Shown here in pieces: positions 18,708-26,924 of a DNA stretch of 64,000 nucleotides (its first letter is position 1; every line of letters starts with the position of its first letter). The notes under the pieces were generated by a model. The model made no database searches. It saw only the letters and a list, made by a program, of their open reading frames with translations, and was not told the DNA's origin. The stretch is from Streptomyces sp. NBC_01498 (lineage in GTDB: Bacteria > Actinomycetota > Actinomycetes > Streptomycetales > Streptomycetaceae). The stretch is from positions 5,902,001 through 5,966,000 of the forward strand of contig NZ_CP109598.1 in assembly GCF_036327775.1 (NCBI RefSeq), read 5' to 3'. The position numbers and the translations under genes are program-made.

Positions 18708-19832
18708 GTGATCAACGTGCTCGTCGGCATCCCCCGCGAGGTCAAGAACAACGAGTTCCGGGTGGCCATCACCCCCGCCGGAGTGCACGAGCTGGTGCGC
18801 CACGGTCACCAGGTCGTCGTCGAGCGCGACGCCGGCGCGGGCTCCTCCATCGGCGACGCCGAGTTCACCGGCGCGGGCGCCCGCATCCTGCCCACCGCCG
18901 ACGAGGTCTGGGGCACCGCCGACCTCCTGCTGAAGGTCAAGGAGCCCATCGCCGAGGAGTACCACCGCCTCCGCAAGGACCAGACCCTCTTCACGTATCT
19001 GCACCTCGCCGCCTCCCGCGCGTGCACCGACGCCCTGCTGGAGTCCCGCACCACCGCCATCGCGTACGAGACCGTCGAGACCGCGGGCCGCCGGCTCCCG
19101 CTGCTCGCCCCGATGTCCGAGGTCGCGGGCCGGCTGGCCCCGCAGGTCGGCGCGTACCACCTGATGCGCTCCGTCGGCGGACGCGGCGTGCTGCCCGGCG
19201 GCGTTCCCGGTACGGCCGCGGGCCGCGCCGTCGTCATCGGCGGCGGTGTCTCCGGCTGGAGCGCCACCCAGATCGCCGTCGGCATGGGCTTCCACGTGAC
19301 CCTGCTCGACCGGGACATCGACAAGCTCCGCGAGGCCGACCGGATCTTCGGTACCCGGGTCCAGACGATCGTGTCCAACGCGTACGAACTGGAGCGCGCG
19401 GTCGTCGAGGCGGACCTCGTCATCGGCGCCGTCCTCATCCCCGGAGCCAAGGCGCCGAAACTGGTCACCAACGCGCTCGTCGCCAAGATGAAGCCGGGAA
19501 GTGTACTTGTCGACATCGCGATCGATCAGGGCGGCTGCTTCGAGGACTCGCGTCCGACCACCCACGCCGAGCCGACCTTCCGGATCCACGACTCGGTGTT
19601 CTACTGCGTCGCGAACATGCCGGGCGCCGTCCCCAACACCTCCACCTACGCGCTGACCAACGCCACGCTGCCCTACATCGTGGCCCTCGCCGACCTCGGC
19701 TGGACCGAGGCGCTGCGCCGTGACCCGGCGCTCGCGAAGGGTCTCAACACCCATGACGGGCAGGTCACTTACGGTTCTGTGGCCGAGGCTCACGACCTGC
19801 CGCACACCGAACTGGCCACCGTACTGGCCTGA
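18708..19832 (+). CDS. ald: Alanine dehydrogenase
   Basis: NAD-dependent interconversion of L-alanine with pyruvate and ammonia, cytosolic and usually hexameric. The 374-residue protein opens with VGIPREVKNNEFRVAITPAGV (residues 6 onward), has the catalytic Lys in LLKVKEP and His in YLHLAAS, the Rossmann motif VVIGGGVSGWSATQIA, and VDIAIDQGGCFE and the C-terminal NTSTYALTNATLPYI. GTG 18708 gives VINVLVGIP, but AAGGA ends only 2 bases before it; GTG 18717 (11 bases from AAGGA) would give 371 residues and is nearly as likely. It follows the STAND ATPase gene by 129 bases and ends at a strong terminator. Confidence 0.95.
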   Translation: MINVLVGIPREVKNNEFRVAITPAGVHELVRHGHQVVVERDAGAGSSIGDAEFTGAGARILPTADEVWGTADLLLKVKEPIAEEYHRLRKDQTLFTYLHLAASRACTDALLESRTTAIAYETVETAGRRLPLLAPMSEVAGRLAPQVGAYHLMRSVGGRGVLPGGVPGTAAGRAVVIGGGVSGWSATQIAVGMGFHVTLLDRDIDKLREADRIFGTRVQTIVSNAYELERAVVEADLVIGAVLIPGAKAPKLVTNALVAKMKPGSVLVDIAIDQGGCFEDSRPTTHAEPTFRIHDSVFYCVANMPGAVPNTSTYALTNATLPYIVALADLGWTEALRRDPALAKGLNTHDGQVTYGSVAEAHDLPHTELATVLA

Positions 19833-19855
19833 CCGTCAACGGTGCCCGTCAACCT

Positions 19856-19902
19856 CGCGCCCCCGGCTGGATCTTGCCAACCACGATCCGGCCGGGGGCG
19901 CG
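19856..19902 (+). terminator. ald terminator
   Basis: An 18-bp stem (19856-19873 with 19885-19902) with a single G-U pair and an 11-base loop, starting 24 bases after the ald stop. No long T run follows. It separates ald from the parA group. Confidence 0.75.
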
Positions 19903-19994
19903 TTCCGTCGCACGTGCGCCCGCGCTCAACTCGCCTCGAACGTAACCCTTTAACCCTTTCGCCCCCGAGGGAAAAGCGCCGACCGGCCCCTGCG

Positions 19995-20013
19995 CACCCT
20001 TGACACAAGGGTG
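19995..20013 (+). promoter_or_regulatory. Palindrome over a TTGACA element upstream of the parA-like gene
   Basis: CACCCTTGACACAAGGGTG is a perfect 8-bp inverted repeat with a 3-base centre. A consensus -35 hexamer TTGACA (20000-20005) sits exactly in its middle. I could not find a good -10 at 17 plus or minus 1 bases. It lies 146 bases before the GTG start. An operator overlapping the promoter is the simplest reading. Confidence 0.5.
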
Positions 20014-20158
20014 TTCGGTCGCCGACACATCGGGTCGGGTACGGCGGATTGTGTTGCTGCGGACCGGTGACACGCCATAGAGTCGCCAACCGTCGGCATG
20101 GTGCCACGCTGACCTATCGATAAGTTTCCTGGTCACGTCCAAGGAGGTAAGACGACTT

Positions 20159-21325
20159 GTGAATGAGTCGACATTTACTCCCGGGGGTGGTCAACCAGGA
20201 ATGTCCGCGCGGGGCCACCAGAGCCCGTCGTCCGGGCTGGAGGCTGTCGGCTCCGTCGCTGTCCGCACCTTCACCACCCACCAGCACATGACGACAGCCC
20301 ACCAGACGATGGACGGCCCACACGTGAACGCCATGGCCGGCAACGGGAGTGGCCGAGAGTCCACCCACTTCGCCGACTTCGACGAGGTGCCCGAGGGGCA
20401 CTTCTACGACCCCGACGCCGAGTACGAGCCCGACCCCGAGTACGCGGCCACCCTGGCGCCCGACGCGGCGCGCCAGCGCCGTGAGCGCATCGGCCCGACC
20501 GGGCGCCCGCTCCCGTACTTCCCGATCCCCGGCCCGGTCACCGACCACGGCCCCGCGAAGATCATCGCGATGTGCAACCAGAAGGGCGGCGTCGGCAAGA
20601 CCACGTCGACCATCAATCTGGGTGCCGCGCTCGCCGAGTACGGACGGCGGGTCCTGCTGGTCGACTTCGACCCGCAGGGCGCCTTGTCCGTGGGTCTCGG
20701 CGTGAACCCGATGGAGCTCGACCTCACGGTCTACAACCTGCTCATGGAGCGGGGCATGTCGGCCGACGAGGTGCTCCTGAAGACCGCCGTGCCCAACATG
20801 GACCTGCTGCCGAGCAACATCGACCTCTCGGCCGCCGAGGTGCAGCTGGTGAGCGAGGTGGCGCGGGAGTCCACGCTCCAGCGCGCGCTCAAGCCGCTGA
20901 TGCAGGACTACGACTACATCGTGATCGACTGCCAGCCGTCGCTCGGTCTGCTGACCGTGAACGCGCTGACCGCCGCGCACAAGGTGATCGTCCCGCTGGA
21001 GTGCGAGTTCTTCGCGCTGCGCGGGGTGGCCCTGCTCACCGAGACCATCGAGAAGGTCCAGGAGCGGCTCAACCCGGAACTGGAGCTCGACGGCATCCTC
21101 GCCACGATGTACGACTCCCGCACGGTGCACAGCCGCGAGGTCCTGGCGCGGGTGGTCGAGGCGTTCGACGACCACGTCTACCACACGGTGATCGGCCGGA
21201 CCGTGCGCTTCCCGGAGACCACGGTCGCCGGTGAGCCCATCACCACGTACGCCTCCAACTCCGTCGGCGCCGCCGCCTACCGCCAGCTCGCCAGGGAGGT
21301 GCTCGCCCGGTGTCACGCCGAGTGA
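20159..21325 (+). CDS. ParA/Soj-family ATPase of the scpAB locus
   Basis: A 388-residue MinD/ParA ATPase. The N-terminal 125 residues are acidic and disordered; the ATPase domain follows, with the deviant Walker A KGGVGKTT in IAMCNQKGGVGKTTSTINLG, LLVDFDPQGALSVGLG, the Walker B-like YIVIDCQPSLGLLTVNAL and the PLECEFFALRGVALL region. GTG 20159 follows AAGGAGG by 11 bases. This is not the oriC-linked parA: it is the second ParA-like protein that actinobacteria carry next to scpA-scpB, so a link to chromosome condensation is inferred. The next gene overlaps its 3' end by 16 bases, indicating coupled translation. Confidence 0.9.
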   Translation: MNESTFTPGGGQPGMSARGHQSPSSGLEAVGSVAVRTFTTHQHMTTAHQTMDGPHVNAMAGNGSGRESTHFADFDEVPEGHFYDPDAEYEPDPEYAATLAPDAARQRRERIGPTGRPLPYFPIPGPVTDHGPAKIIAMCNQKGGVGKTTSTINLGAALAEYGRRVLLVDFDPQGALSVGLGVNPMELDLTVYNLLMERGMSADEVLLKTAVPNMDLLPSNIDLSAAEVQLVSEVARESTLQRALKPLMQDYDYIVIDCQPSLGLLTVNALTAAHKVIVPLECEFFALRGVALLTETIEKVQERLNPELELDGILATMYDSRTVHSREVLARVVEAFDDHVYHTVIGRTVRFPETTVAGEPITTYASNSVGAAAYRQLAREVLARCHAE

Positions 21326-21894
21326 GTCTGCCCGGGGCCGACGAGCTGTTCCGTACGACCGGGGGCACGGCGCTCCAGGCTTCCTCACCGGGGGACCGGC
21401 GGCGTACCGCGAACGGTGAGCCGCGGGTCCCGGCCCCGGCCCAGGAGGGCGACCAGGGCGCCGACCAGCCGGGAGCCGCGCACCCGGCGGCCCCGGCGCC
21501 GGCCCCGGAGCACTCGGCGGCCGACGCCGACCCGCCGGTCCCGTCCCGCAGCCGCGCCGCCCCCGAGCCGGAGCAGCAGCGCCGCGCGCCGGGCGACGGC
21601 GGCGGCAGCGGTCCCACGCCCACCGTCGGCCAGCAGGGCGGGCAGCGCCGCCGGGGGGGCCGCGGGGCCAACCGCCGCCCCAGCGGGCGTGAACGGCACG
21701 ACGAGAAGATCACGGTCTATGTCTCCGCCGAGGAGCTGATGGACCTGGAGCACGCGCGGCTGGTGCTGCGCGGCGAGCACGGACTGGCCGTGGACCGGGG
21801 CCGGATCGTCCGGGAGGCGGTCGCGGTGGTCCTCGCCGACCTGGAGTCGCGCGGCGACGCGAGCATTCTCGTACGGCGCCTGCGCGGGCGCTGA
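21310..21894 (+). CDS. ParA-linked small protein with C-terminal ribbon-helix-helix-like domain
   Basis: A 194-residue protein. Residues 1-130 are disordered and rich in Pro, Ala, Gly, Arg and Gln. The last 60 residues are ordered: KITVYVSAEELMDLEHARLV, then RGRIVREAVAVVLADLESRG and a basic end. A strand followed by two helices with this spacing resembles a ribbon-helix-helix DNA-binding fold. Lying between a ParA ATPase and scpA with overlapping start, it may be the DNA-binding partner of the ATPase, in place of ParB; that is inference. GTG 21310 is the only start that fits; the disordered part makes exact start choice less certain. Confidence 0.7.
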   Translation: MSRRVSLPGADELFRTTGGTALQASSPGDRRRTANGEPRVPAPAQEGDQGADQPGAAHPAAPAPAPEHSAADADPPVPSRSRAAPEPEQQRRAPGDGGGSGPTPTVGQQGGQRRRGGRGANRRPSGRERHDEKITVYVSAEELMDLEHARLVLRGEHGLAVDRGRIVREAVAVVLADLESRGDASILVRRLRGR

Positions 21895-21942
21895 CGGTAG
21901 CCTCGGCGGGCCGACCCCGCTTCTTCCGCCTCCAGGACCGCC

Positions 21943-23244
21943 ATGCCGCCGACCGACGACCCGACAGCCCGCTCGCCCCGCCGTGCGCTGGGACGCGGGC
22001 CGGGAACGGGCGGCGCGCCGCCGGAACACCCACCGGCGACGGAGCCGGTCCCGATTCCGGTCCCGGTGCCGCCGCCGGTCGTGGAGCACGGGCCCGAGCC
22101 CGAACCTGAGACCGGGCCGCCGGGGGCCGCACCCGCACCCGCCGCCGAGCTTGAGCCCGTCCCCGTACGGGAGCCGGAACCCGTACGCGCACTTGTACCG
22201 GAGCCGGAACCCGTACGCGCACTCGTACCGGAGCCCGCCGCCGAGCCGGAGCCCGTACGCCTGCCCGAGCCCGAGCCCGCACCGGACGCCACGTCCGAGC
22301 CCGCGCCCGCACCGGACGCGATGCCCGCTCCCGCGCCGGTGCCCGAGGCCGCCGCCGGGACCGAGGCCGACGACGGGCGCTTCACCGTGCGGCTCGCGAA
22401 CTTCGAGGGGCCCTTCGATCTGCTCCTCCAGCTGATCTCGAAGCACAAGATGGACGTCACCGAGGTCGCGCTCTCCAAGGTCACCGACGAGTTCATGGCG
22501 CACATCCACGCCATGGGGCCGGACTGGGACCTCGACCAGACCACCGAGTTCCTGGTCGTCGCCGCGACGCTCCTCGACCTCAAGGCCGCCCGGCTGCTGC
22601 CGTCCGCCGAGGTGGAGGACGAGGGCGACCTGGCGCTGCTGGAGGCCCGGGACCTGCTCTTCGCCCGGCTCCTCCAGTACCGCGCGTACAAGCGGATCGC
22701 CGAGATCCTCAGCGACCGGCTGGACTCCGAGTCCCGGCGGTACCCCCGTACCGTCGGCCTCGAACCGCACCACGCCGCCCTGCTGCCCGAGGTCGTCATC
22801 AGCATCGGCGCCGAGGGGTTCGCCCGGCTCGCGGTCAAGGCGATGCAGCCCCGGCCCAAACCGCAGGTGTACGTCGACCACATCCACGCGCCGCTCGTCT
22901 CCGTCCAGGAGCAGGCGGGGATCGTGGTGGCGCTGCTGCGGGCGGCCGGCGAGGTCGATTTCCGGACGCTGGCCGAGGGCGCCCCGGACACGCTCACCGT
23001 CGTCGCGCGCTTCCTCGCCCTGCTGGAGCTCTATCGCGAGAAGGCCGTCGCCCTGGACCAGGACGAGGCCCTGGGGACGCTCATGGTGCGCTGGACGGGC
23101 GGGGACGACGACGCGGCGCCGAGGGTGACGGACGAGTTCGACCGCCCGCCCGACCCCGTGACGAACGACACGAAGGACCCGAAGGACCCGACGACCGCGC
23201 GGCAGCCCGCCGGCCCGGGGAAGACGAGTGAGGAGATGGTGTGA
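21943..23244 (+). CDS. scpA: Segregation and condensation protein A
   Basis: Kleisin subunit of the bacterial SMC condensin, bridging SMC heads with ScpB. The 433-residue protein has a 140-residue N-terminal extension of Pro/Glu/Val repeats (EPEPVRALVPEPEPVRALVP region) not found in short ScpA proteins. The kleisin core starts at FTVRLANFEGPFDLLLQLI, continues with KHKMDVTEVALSKVTDEF and LVVAATLLDLKAARLLP, and ends in a winged helix (VVARFLALLELYREKAVAL). A disordered acidic tail closes it. ATG 21943 has AGGA 5 bases upstream. The stop overlaps scpB by 4 bases (GTGA). Confidence 0.95.
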   Translation: MPPTDDPTARSPRRALGRGPGTGGAPPEHPPATEPVPIPVPVPPPVVEHGPEPEPETGPPGAAPAPAAELEPVPVREPEPVRALVPEPEPVRALVPEPAAEPEPVRLPEPEPAPDATSEPAPAPDAMPAPAPVPEAAAGTEADDGRFTVRLANFEGPFDLLLQLISKHKMDVTEVALSKVTDEFMAHIHAMGPDWDLDQTTEFLVVAATLLDLKAARLLPSAEVEDEGDLALLEARDLLFARLLQYRAYKRIAEILSDRLDSESRRYPRTVGLEPHHAALLPEVVISIGAEGFARLAVKAMQPRPKPQVYVDHIHAPLVSVQEQAGIVVALLRAAGEVDFRTLAEGAPDTLTVVARFLALLELYREKAVALDQDEALGTLMVRWTGGDDDAAPRVTDEFDRPPDPVTNDTKDPKDPTTARQPAGPGKTSEEMV

Positions 23245-23876
23245 GCGAGCAGCCGACGGTCGCCGACCTCGATCTCAAACCCGCCCTGGAGGCGGTCCTC
23301 ATGGTCGTGGACGAACCCGCCACCGAGGAGCACCTGGCCAAGGTGCTGGCCCGGCCGCGCCGGGCCGTCGCCGACGCGCTGCGCGAACTGGCCGACGAAT
23401 ACACCGTCCAGCGGCGCGGATTCGAACTGCGGCTGGTCGCGGGCGGCTGGCGCTTCTACTCCCGCCCCGCGTACGCGGAGGCCGTCGAGGGCTTCGTACT
23501 CGACGGCCAGCAGGCCCGGCTGACCCAGGCCGCCCTGGAGACGCTGGCGGTCGTCGCGTACCGCCGGCCGGTCAGCCGGTCCCGGGTCTCGGCCGTGCGC
23601 GGAGTCAACTGTGACGGGGTCATGCGGACCCTCCTCCAGCGCGGTCTGGTCGAGGAGGCGGGAGCGGAACCCGAAACAGGTGCGATCCTGTACAGGACGA
23701 CGAACTATTTCCTGGAACGGATGGGCCTGCGCGGTCTGGACGAGCTTCCGGAACTCGCGCCCTTCCTTCCGGAGGCGGACGCGATCGAGGCCGACACTCT
23801 GGAAGGCGTTCCGTCGTTCGATCCGGACGCACCGTACGCGCCGGACACTCACGCAGACGACAAGACGGACATGTGA
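23241..23876 (+). CDS. scpB: Segregation and condensation protein B
   Basis: Winged-helix dimer that completes the SMC-ScpAB condensin. The 211-residue protein shows LKPALEAVLMVVDEPATEEHL at the start, the conserved RRGFELRLVAGGWRFYSRP, then QARLTQAALETLAVVAYRRP and VSAVRGVNCDGVMRTLLQRG, and GAILYRTTNYFLERMGL. The last 40 residues are acidic and probably disordered. GTG 23241 overlaps the scpA stop; the stop shares one base with the rluB-like ATG (TGATG). The gene is fixed in the scpA-scpB-pseudouridine synthase order common in bacteria. Confidence 0.96.
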   Translation: MSEQPTVADLDLKPALEAVLMVVDEPATEEHLAKVLARPRRAVADALRELADEYTVQRRGFELRLVAGGWRFYSRPAYAEAVEGFVLDGQQARLTQAALETLAVVAYRRPVSRSRVSAVRGVNCDGVMRTLLQRGLVEEAGAEPETGAILYRTTNYFLERMGLRGLDELPELAPFLPEADAIEADTLEGVPSFDPDAPYAPDTHADDKTDM

Positions 23877-25048
23877 TGCGAAGCAACGGCAGGAACAGCG
23901 GAAGCGGCGGCGGCAGCCGGAGTGGTGGCGGCCGGGGAGCCTCGGGCGGCACACCCCAGTCGCGGAACGGCGGCGGACGCGGCACCGGGGGGAGCGCCGG
24001 AAACCGGGGCGGGGGCGGCGGCGCGCGCGGTGACAAGCAGCCGAAGCGGGAGGGCACACCGCGTCCCGAGGAGCGCCGTTACGACGTGGGGCGTTCCGGC
24101 GGCCAGGGCGGCGCGGGCGGTCCGTCGGGCGGCGGCAGCCGGGGCGCGTCGGCGCGCGGCGGCGCCAAGGGCGGCCCGAAGGCCCCGAGCGCGGCGGCCC
24201 AGCGCCGGATCCAGGGCAAGCCCGCCCGTCCGCGTGAGCTGGACGCCAAGATCGAGCAGCGCAACCGGGACCGGTACGCGGACAAGCCGGAGATCCGCAC
24301 CCCGCGGACCAACCCGGGCGCCGAGCAGGAGGGCGAGCGGCTCCAGAAGATCCTGGCGCGTGCGGGCATGGGGTCGCGCCGGGCCTGCGAGGAACTGATC
24401 GAGCAGTCGCGGGTCGAGGTCAACGGCGAGATCGTGGTCGAGCAGGGCATGCGGGTCGATCCGCAGCGGGACGAGATCAAGGTCGACGGGCTGACCGTGG
24501 CGACCCAGTCGCATCTGTTCTTCGCGCTGAACAAGCCGGCCGGTGTCGTCTCCACGATGGGCGACCCGGACGGCAGGCAGAACCTCGGCGACTACGTCAC
24601 CAACCGCGAGACCCGGCTGTTCCACGTGGGCCGGCTGGACACCGAGACCGAGGGCATCATCCTGCTCACCAACCACGGCGAGCTGGCGCACCGGCTGACG
24701 CATCCCCGGTACGGCGTGAAGAAGACGTATCTGGCCGCCGTCCAGGGCCCGTTGCCGCGTGATCTGGGCAAGCGGCTCAAGGACGGCATCCAGTTGGAGG
24801 ACGGCTACGCGCGCGCCGACCACTTCCGGGTCGTGGAGAACACCGGGAAGAACTACCTGGTCGAGGTCGTCCTGCACGAGGGCCGCAAGCACATCGTGCG
24901 CCGCATGCTCTCCGAGGCGGGCTTCCCGGTCGACCGCCTGGTGCGCACCGCGTTCGGGCCGATCCCGCTGGGTGACCAGAAGTCGGGCTGGCTGCGCCGT
25001 CTGACGAACACGGAGGTCGGCATGCTGATGAAGGAAGTCGGTCTCTAG
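23876..25048 (+). CDS. rluB: RluB/RsuA-family rRNA pseudouridine synthase
   Basis: Predicted to make a 23S rRNA pseudouridine. The 390-residue protein has a 145-residue N-terminal Gly/Ser/Arg-rich basic tract, an S4 RNA-binding domain (about 152-200, ERLQKILARAGMGSRRACEE) and the RsuA/RluB catalytic domain with the Asp in GRLDTETEGIILLTN near residue 253, plus LNKPAGVVSTM and VLHEGRKHIVRRML. The basic tail is typical of actinobacterial copies and may help ribosome binding. ATG 23876 overlaps the scpB stop by one base; GTG 23873 is an alternative. A strong terminator follows at 25057. Confidence 0.92.
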   Translation: MRSNGRNSGSGGGSRSGGGRGASGGTPQSRNGGGRGTGGSAGNRGGGGGARGDKQPKREGTPRPEERRYDVGRSGGQGGAGGPSGGGSRGASARGGAKGGPKAPSAAAQRRIQGKPARPRELDAKIEQRNRDRYADKPEIRTPRTNPGAEQEGERLQKILARAGMGSRRACEELIEQSRVEVNGEIVVEQGMRVDPQRDEIKVDGLTVATQSHLFFALNKPAGVVSTMGDPDGRQNLGDYVTNRETRLFHVGRLDTETEGIILLTNHGELAHRLTHPRYGVKKTYLAAVQGPLPRDLGKRLKDGIQLEDGYARADHFRVVENTGKNYLVEVVLHEGRKHIVRRMLSEAGFPVDRLVRTAFGPIPLGDQKSGWLRRLTNTEVGMLMKEVGL

Positions 25049-25056
25049 GACAGAGC

Positions 25057-25084
25057 CGTACGGCCTCCGGACGGAGGCCGTACG
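25057..25084 (+). terminator. Terminator of the scpAB-rluB operon
   Basis: Perfect 12-bp stem (25057-25068 with 25073-25084) and loop GGAC, starting 9 bases after the rluB stop. It isolates the pnuC promoter from upstream read-through. Confidence 0.8.
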
Positions 25085-25136
25085 ACCGCGCAGGCGGCAG
25101 GACGAAGCCCGTGGCCACAGGCCGCGGGCTTCTCCC

Positions 25137-25186
25137 TTGTGGTGAGCGCCCGTTCCCCTTTATAGTCAACCTGACCATTAAGGAGG
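25137..25186 (+). promoter_or_regulatory. pnuC promoter with overlapping palindrome (candidate NrtR operator)
   Basis: A -35-like TTGTGG (25137-25142), an 18-base spacer and a good -10 TATAGT (25161-25166) are followed by the ribosome site AAGGAGG (25180-25186) and GTG 25192, so the leader would be only about 20 bases. ATAGTCAACCTGACCAT (25162-25178) is a 17-bp dyad with one mismatch in 7-base arms and covers the -10 and start point. The fourth-to-last open frame of the operon is an NrtR-like regulator, so autoregulation by NrtR is the natural hypothesis. Confidence 0.6.
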
Positions 25187-25191
25187 CGGGC

Positions 25192-25845
25192 GTGGGCCTC
25201 GCGGATTTCCTGGACCCTCTTCAGCAGCCCCTGCTGACCGTGCTCGACACCCCGGTGAGCTGGACCGAGGTGCTCGGCTTCGGCAGCGGCGCGCTCTGCG
25301 TCTGGCTCGTCGCCCGTCAGCACCTGGCCAACTGGCCGATCGGCATCGCCAACAACCTCTTCTTCATCCTGCTGTTCGTCCCGGCCGGCCTGTACGCCGA
25401 CGCCGGGTTGCAGGTCGTCTTCATCGCCCTCGCCCTGTACGGCTGGTGGACCTGGACCCACGGGGGTGGACCAGGCTCCTCCTCACTCCCGGTGCGGCGC
25501 ACCTCGCGCACCGAGTGGGGCCGGCTGCTCGCGGCGGGGGCGGTGGGGACCCTCGGACTGACCCTGCTGCTCGACCACCGGACATCGTCCACCGTGCCGT
25601 TCTGGGACGCGGTGACCACCGCGCTCTCGCTGATGGCGACCTACGGGCAGTGCCGGAAGCGGCTGGAGTCGTGGTGGCTGTGGATCGCGGCCGACCTCGT
25701 CTACATCCCGCTCTACGCGCACAAGGACCTCTATCTGACGTCGATCCTGTACGCCGGCTTCCTGACCCTGTGCGTCGTCGGACTGCGCAACTGGTCGCGC
25801 GACCTGACCGGCCGGACCTCCGCCCCGCTGGAGGTGGCGGCATGA
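25192..25845 (+). CDS. pnuC: PnuC-type nicotinamide riboside transporter
   Basis: Facilitates nicotinamide riboside uptake across the cytoplasmic membrane; trapping depends on phosphorylation inside. The 217-residue protein has about seven hydrophobic segments and the PnuC signatures WPIGIANNLFF, VVFIALALYGWWTW, and the C-terminal WWLWIAADLVYIPLYAHKDL followed by the last helix. GTG 25192 follows AAGGAGG by 5 bases; an upstream in-frame ATG at 25111 lies before the promoter and was rejected. The stop overlaps the nadR ATG (ATGA). Its partner kinase should be the next gene. Confidence 0.93.
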   Translation: MGLADFLDPLQQPLLTVLDTPVSWTEVLGFGSGALCVWLVARQHLANWPIGIANNLFFILLFVPAGLYADAGLQVVFIALALYGWWTWTHGGGPGSSSLPVRRTSRTEWGRLLAAGAVGTLGLTLLLDHRTSSTVPFWDAVTTALSLMATYGQCRKRLESWWLWIAADLVYIPLYAHKDLYLTSILYAGFLTLCVVGLRNWSRDLTGRTSAPLEVAA

Positions 25846-26924
25846 CCGGCGGGTACGAACACGGCCTGGTCCTCGGCAAGTTCTACCCGCCGCACGCGGG
25901 CCACCACCATCTCGTACGGACCGCCCGGGAGCGCTGCGAACGTCTCACCGTCCTCGTCTGCGCCGCCTCCGTGGAATCCGTGCCGCTCGCCGACCGCGTC
26001 GCCTGGATGCGCGAGATCCACCCGGACGTACGCGTCGTCGGCGCCGTCGACGACACCCGCATGGACCTTCACGACCCCGCCGTCTGGGACGCGCACATGG
26101 CCGTCTTCCGGACGGCCGTCCCCGAACGGGTGGACGCCGTCTTCACCTCGGAGTCGTACGGGGACGAACTCGCCCGCCGCTTCGGCGCCGTGTCCGTCAC
26201 CGTGGACCCGGAGCGCCTGCGCCACCCGGTCTCCGGGACGGCCGTCCGCGCGGACCCGGCCGGCTGCTGGGAGTTCCTCGCCCCGCCCGTCCGGGCCGCG
26301 CTCGCCCGGCGGGTCGTGGTGCTCGGCGCCGAGTCCACCGGCACCACCACCCTCGCGCGGGCGCTCGCCCGGCACTACCGGGCGCGCGGCGGAGTCTGGT
26401 CCGGGACACGCTGGGTCCCCGAGTACGGACGGGAGTTCAGCGAGCACAAGCTGGCGGAGCTGCGCGCGCGCCATCCCGGCGCGCGCTGGGAGGACGTCGA
26501 ATTCACCACCGGCGACTTCCCGTTGATCGCCGGACGGCAGAACGAGGCGGAGGAGCGGGCCGCCCGCGCCGGCTCACCCGTCCTGATCTGCGACACCGAC
26601 TCCTTCGCCACCACCGTCTGGCACGAGCGCTACGTGGGTGGCCGCAACCCGCTGGTCGAGGAGATCGCCGACCGGGTGCCGCACCAGCTGTGGCTGCTCA
26701 CCGGCCACGAGGGCGTGCCCTTCGAGGACGACGGGCTGCGGGACGGCGAGGAACTGCGGCCCTGGATGACCGACCGCTTCCGGGACGAACTCACCCGCAC
26801 GGGGCGGCCGTTCGTCGCCCTGGAGGGGCCGCACGAGAAACGGCTGGCGGACGCGGTGGCCGCCGTGGACGCCCTGCTGGACCGGGGCTGGCACTTCGCC
26901 CCGCCCCTCCCGGAGAACCGATGA
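25842..26924 (+). CDS. nadR: NadR-like NMN adenylyltransferase / nicotinamide riboside kinase
   Basis: Would convert nicotinamide riboside to NMN and NMN to NAD in the cytosol. The 360-residue protein lacks the helix-turn-helix of enteric NadR. The adenylyltransferase half has LGKFYPPHAGHHHLV (11-25; GxFxPxHxGH type) and HPVSGTAVR (129-137; ISGTxxR type). The kinase half starts near residue 158 with VVLGAESTGTTTLARAL. In that P-loop the lysine position is Thr168, so a standard Walker A lysine is missing; the rest of the kinase (CDTDSFATTVWHERY, VPHQLWLLTGHEGVPFEDDG) is well kept. It starts inside the pnuC stop and overlaps the nrtR start by 4 bases. Confidence 0.88.
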   Translation: MTGGYEHGLVLGKFYPPHAGHHHLVRTARERCERLTVLVCAASVESVPLADRVAWMREIHPDVRVVGAVDDTRMDLHDPAVWDAHMAVFRTAVPERVDAVFTSESYGDELARRFGAVSVTVDPERLRHPVSGTAVRADPAGCWEFLAPPVRAALARRVVVLGAESTGTTTLARALARHYRARGGVWSGTRWVPEYGREFSEHKLAELRARHPGARWEDVEFTTGDFPLIAGRQNEAEERAARAGSPVLICDTDSFATTVWHERYVGGRNPLVEEIADRVPHQLWLLTGHEGVPFEDDGLRDGEELRPWMTDRFRDELTRTGRPFVALEGPHEKRLADAVAAVDALLDRGWHFAPPLPENR

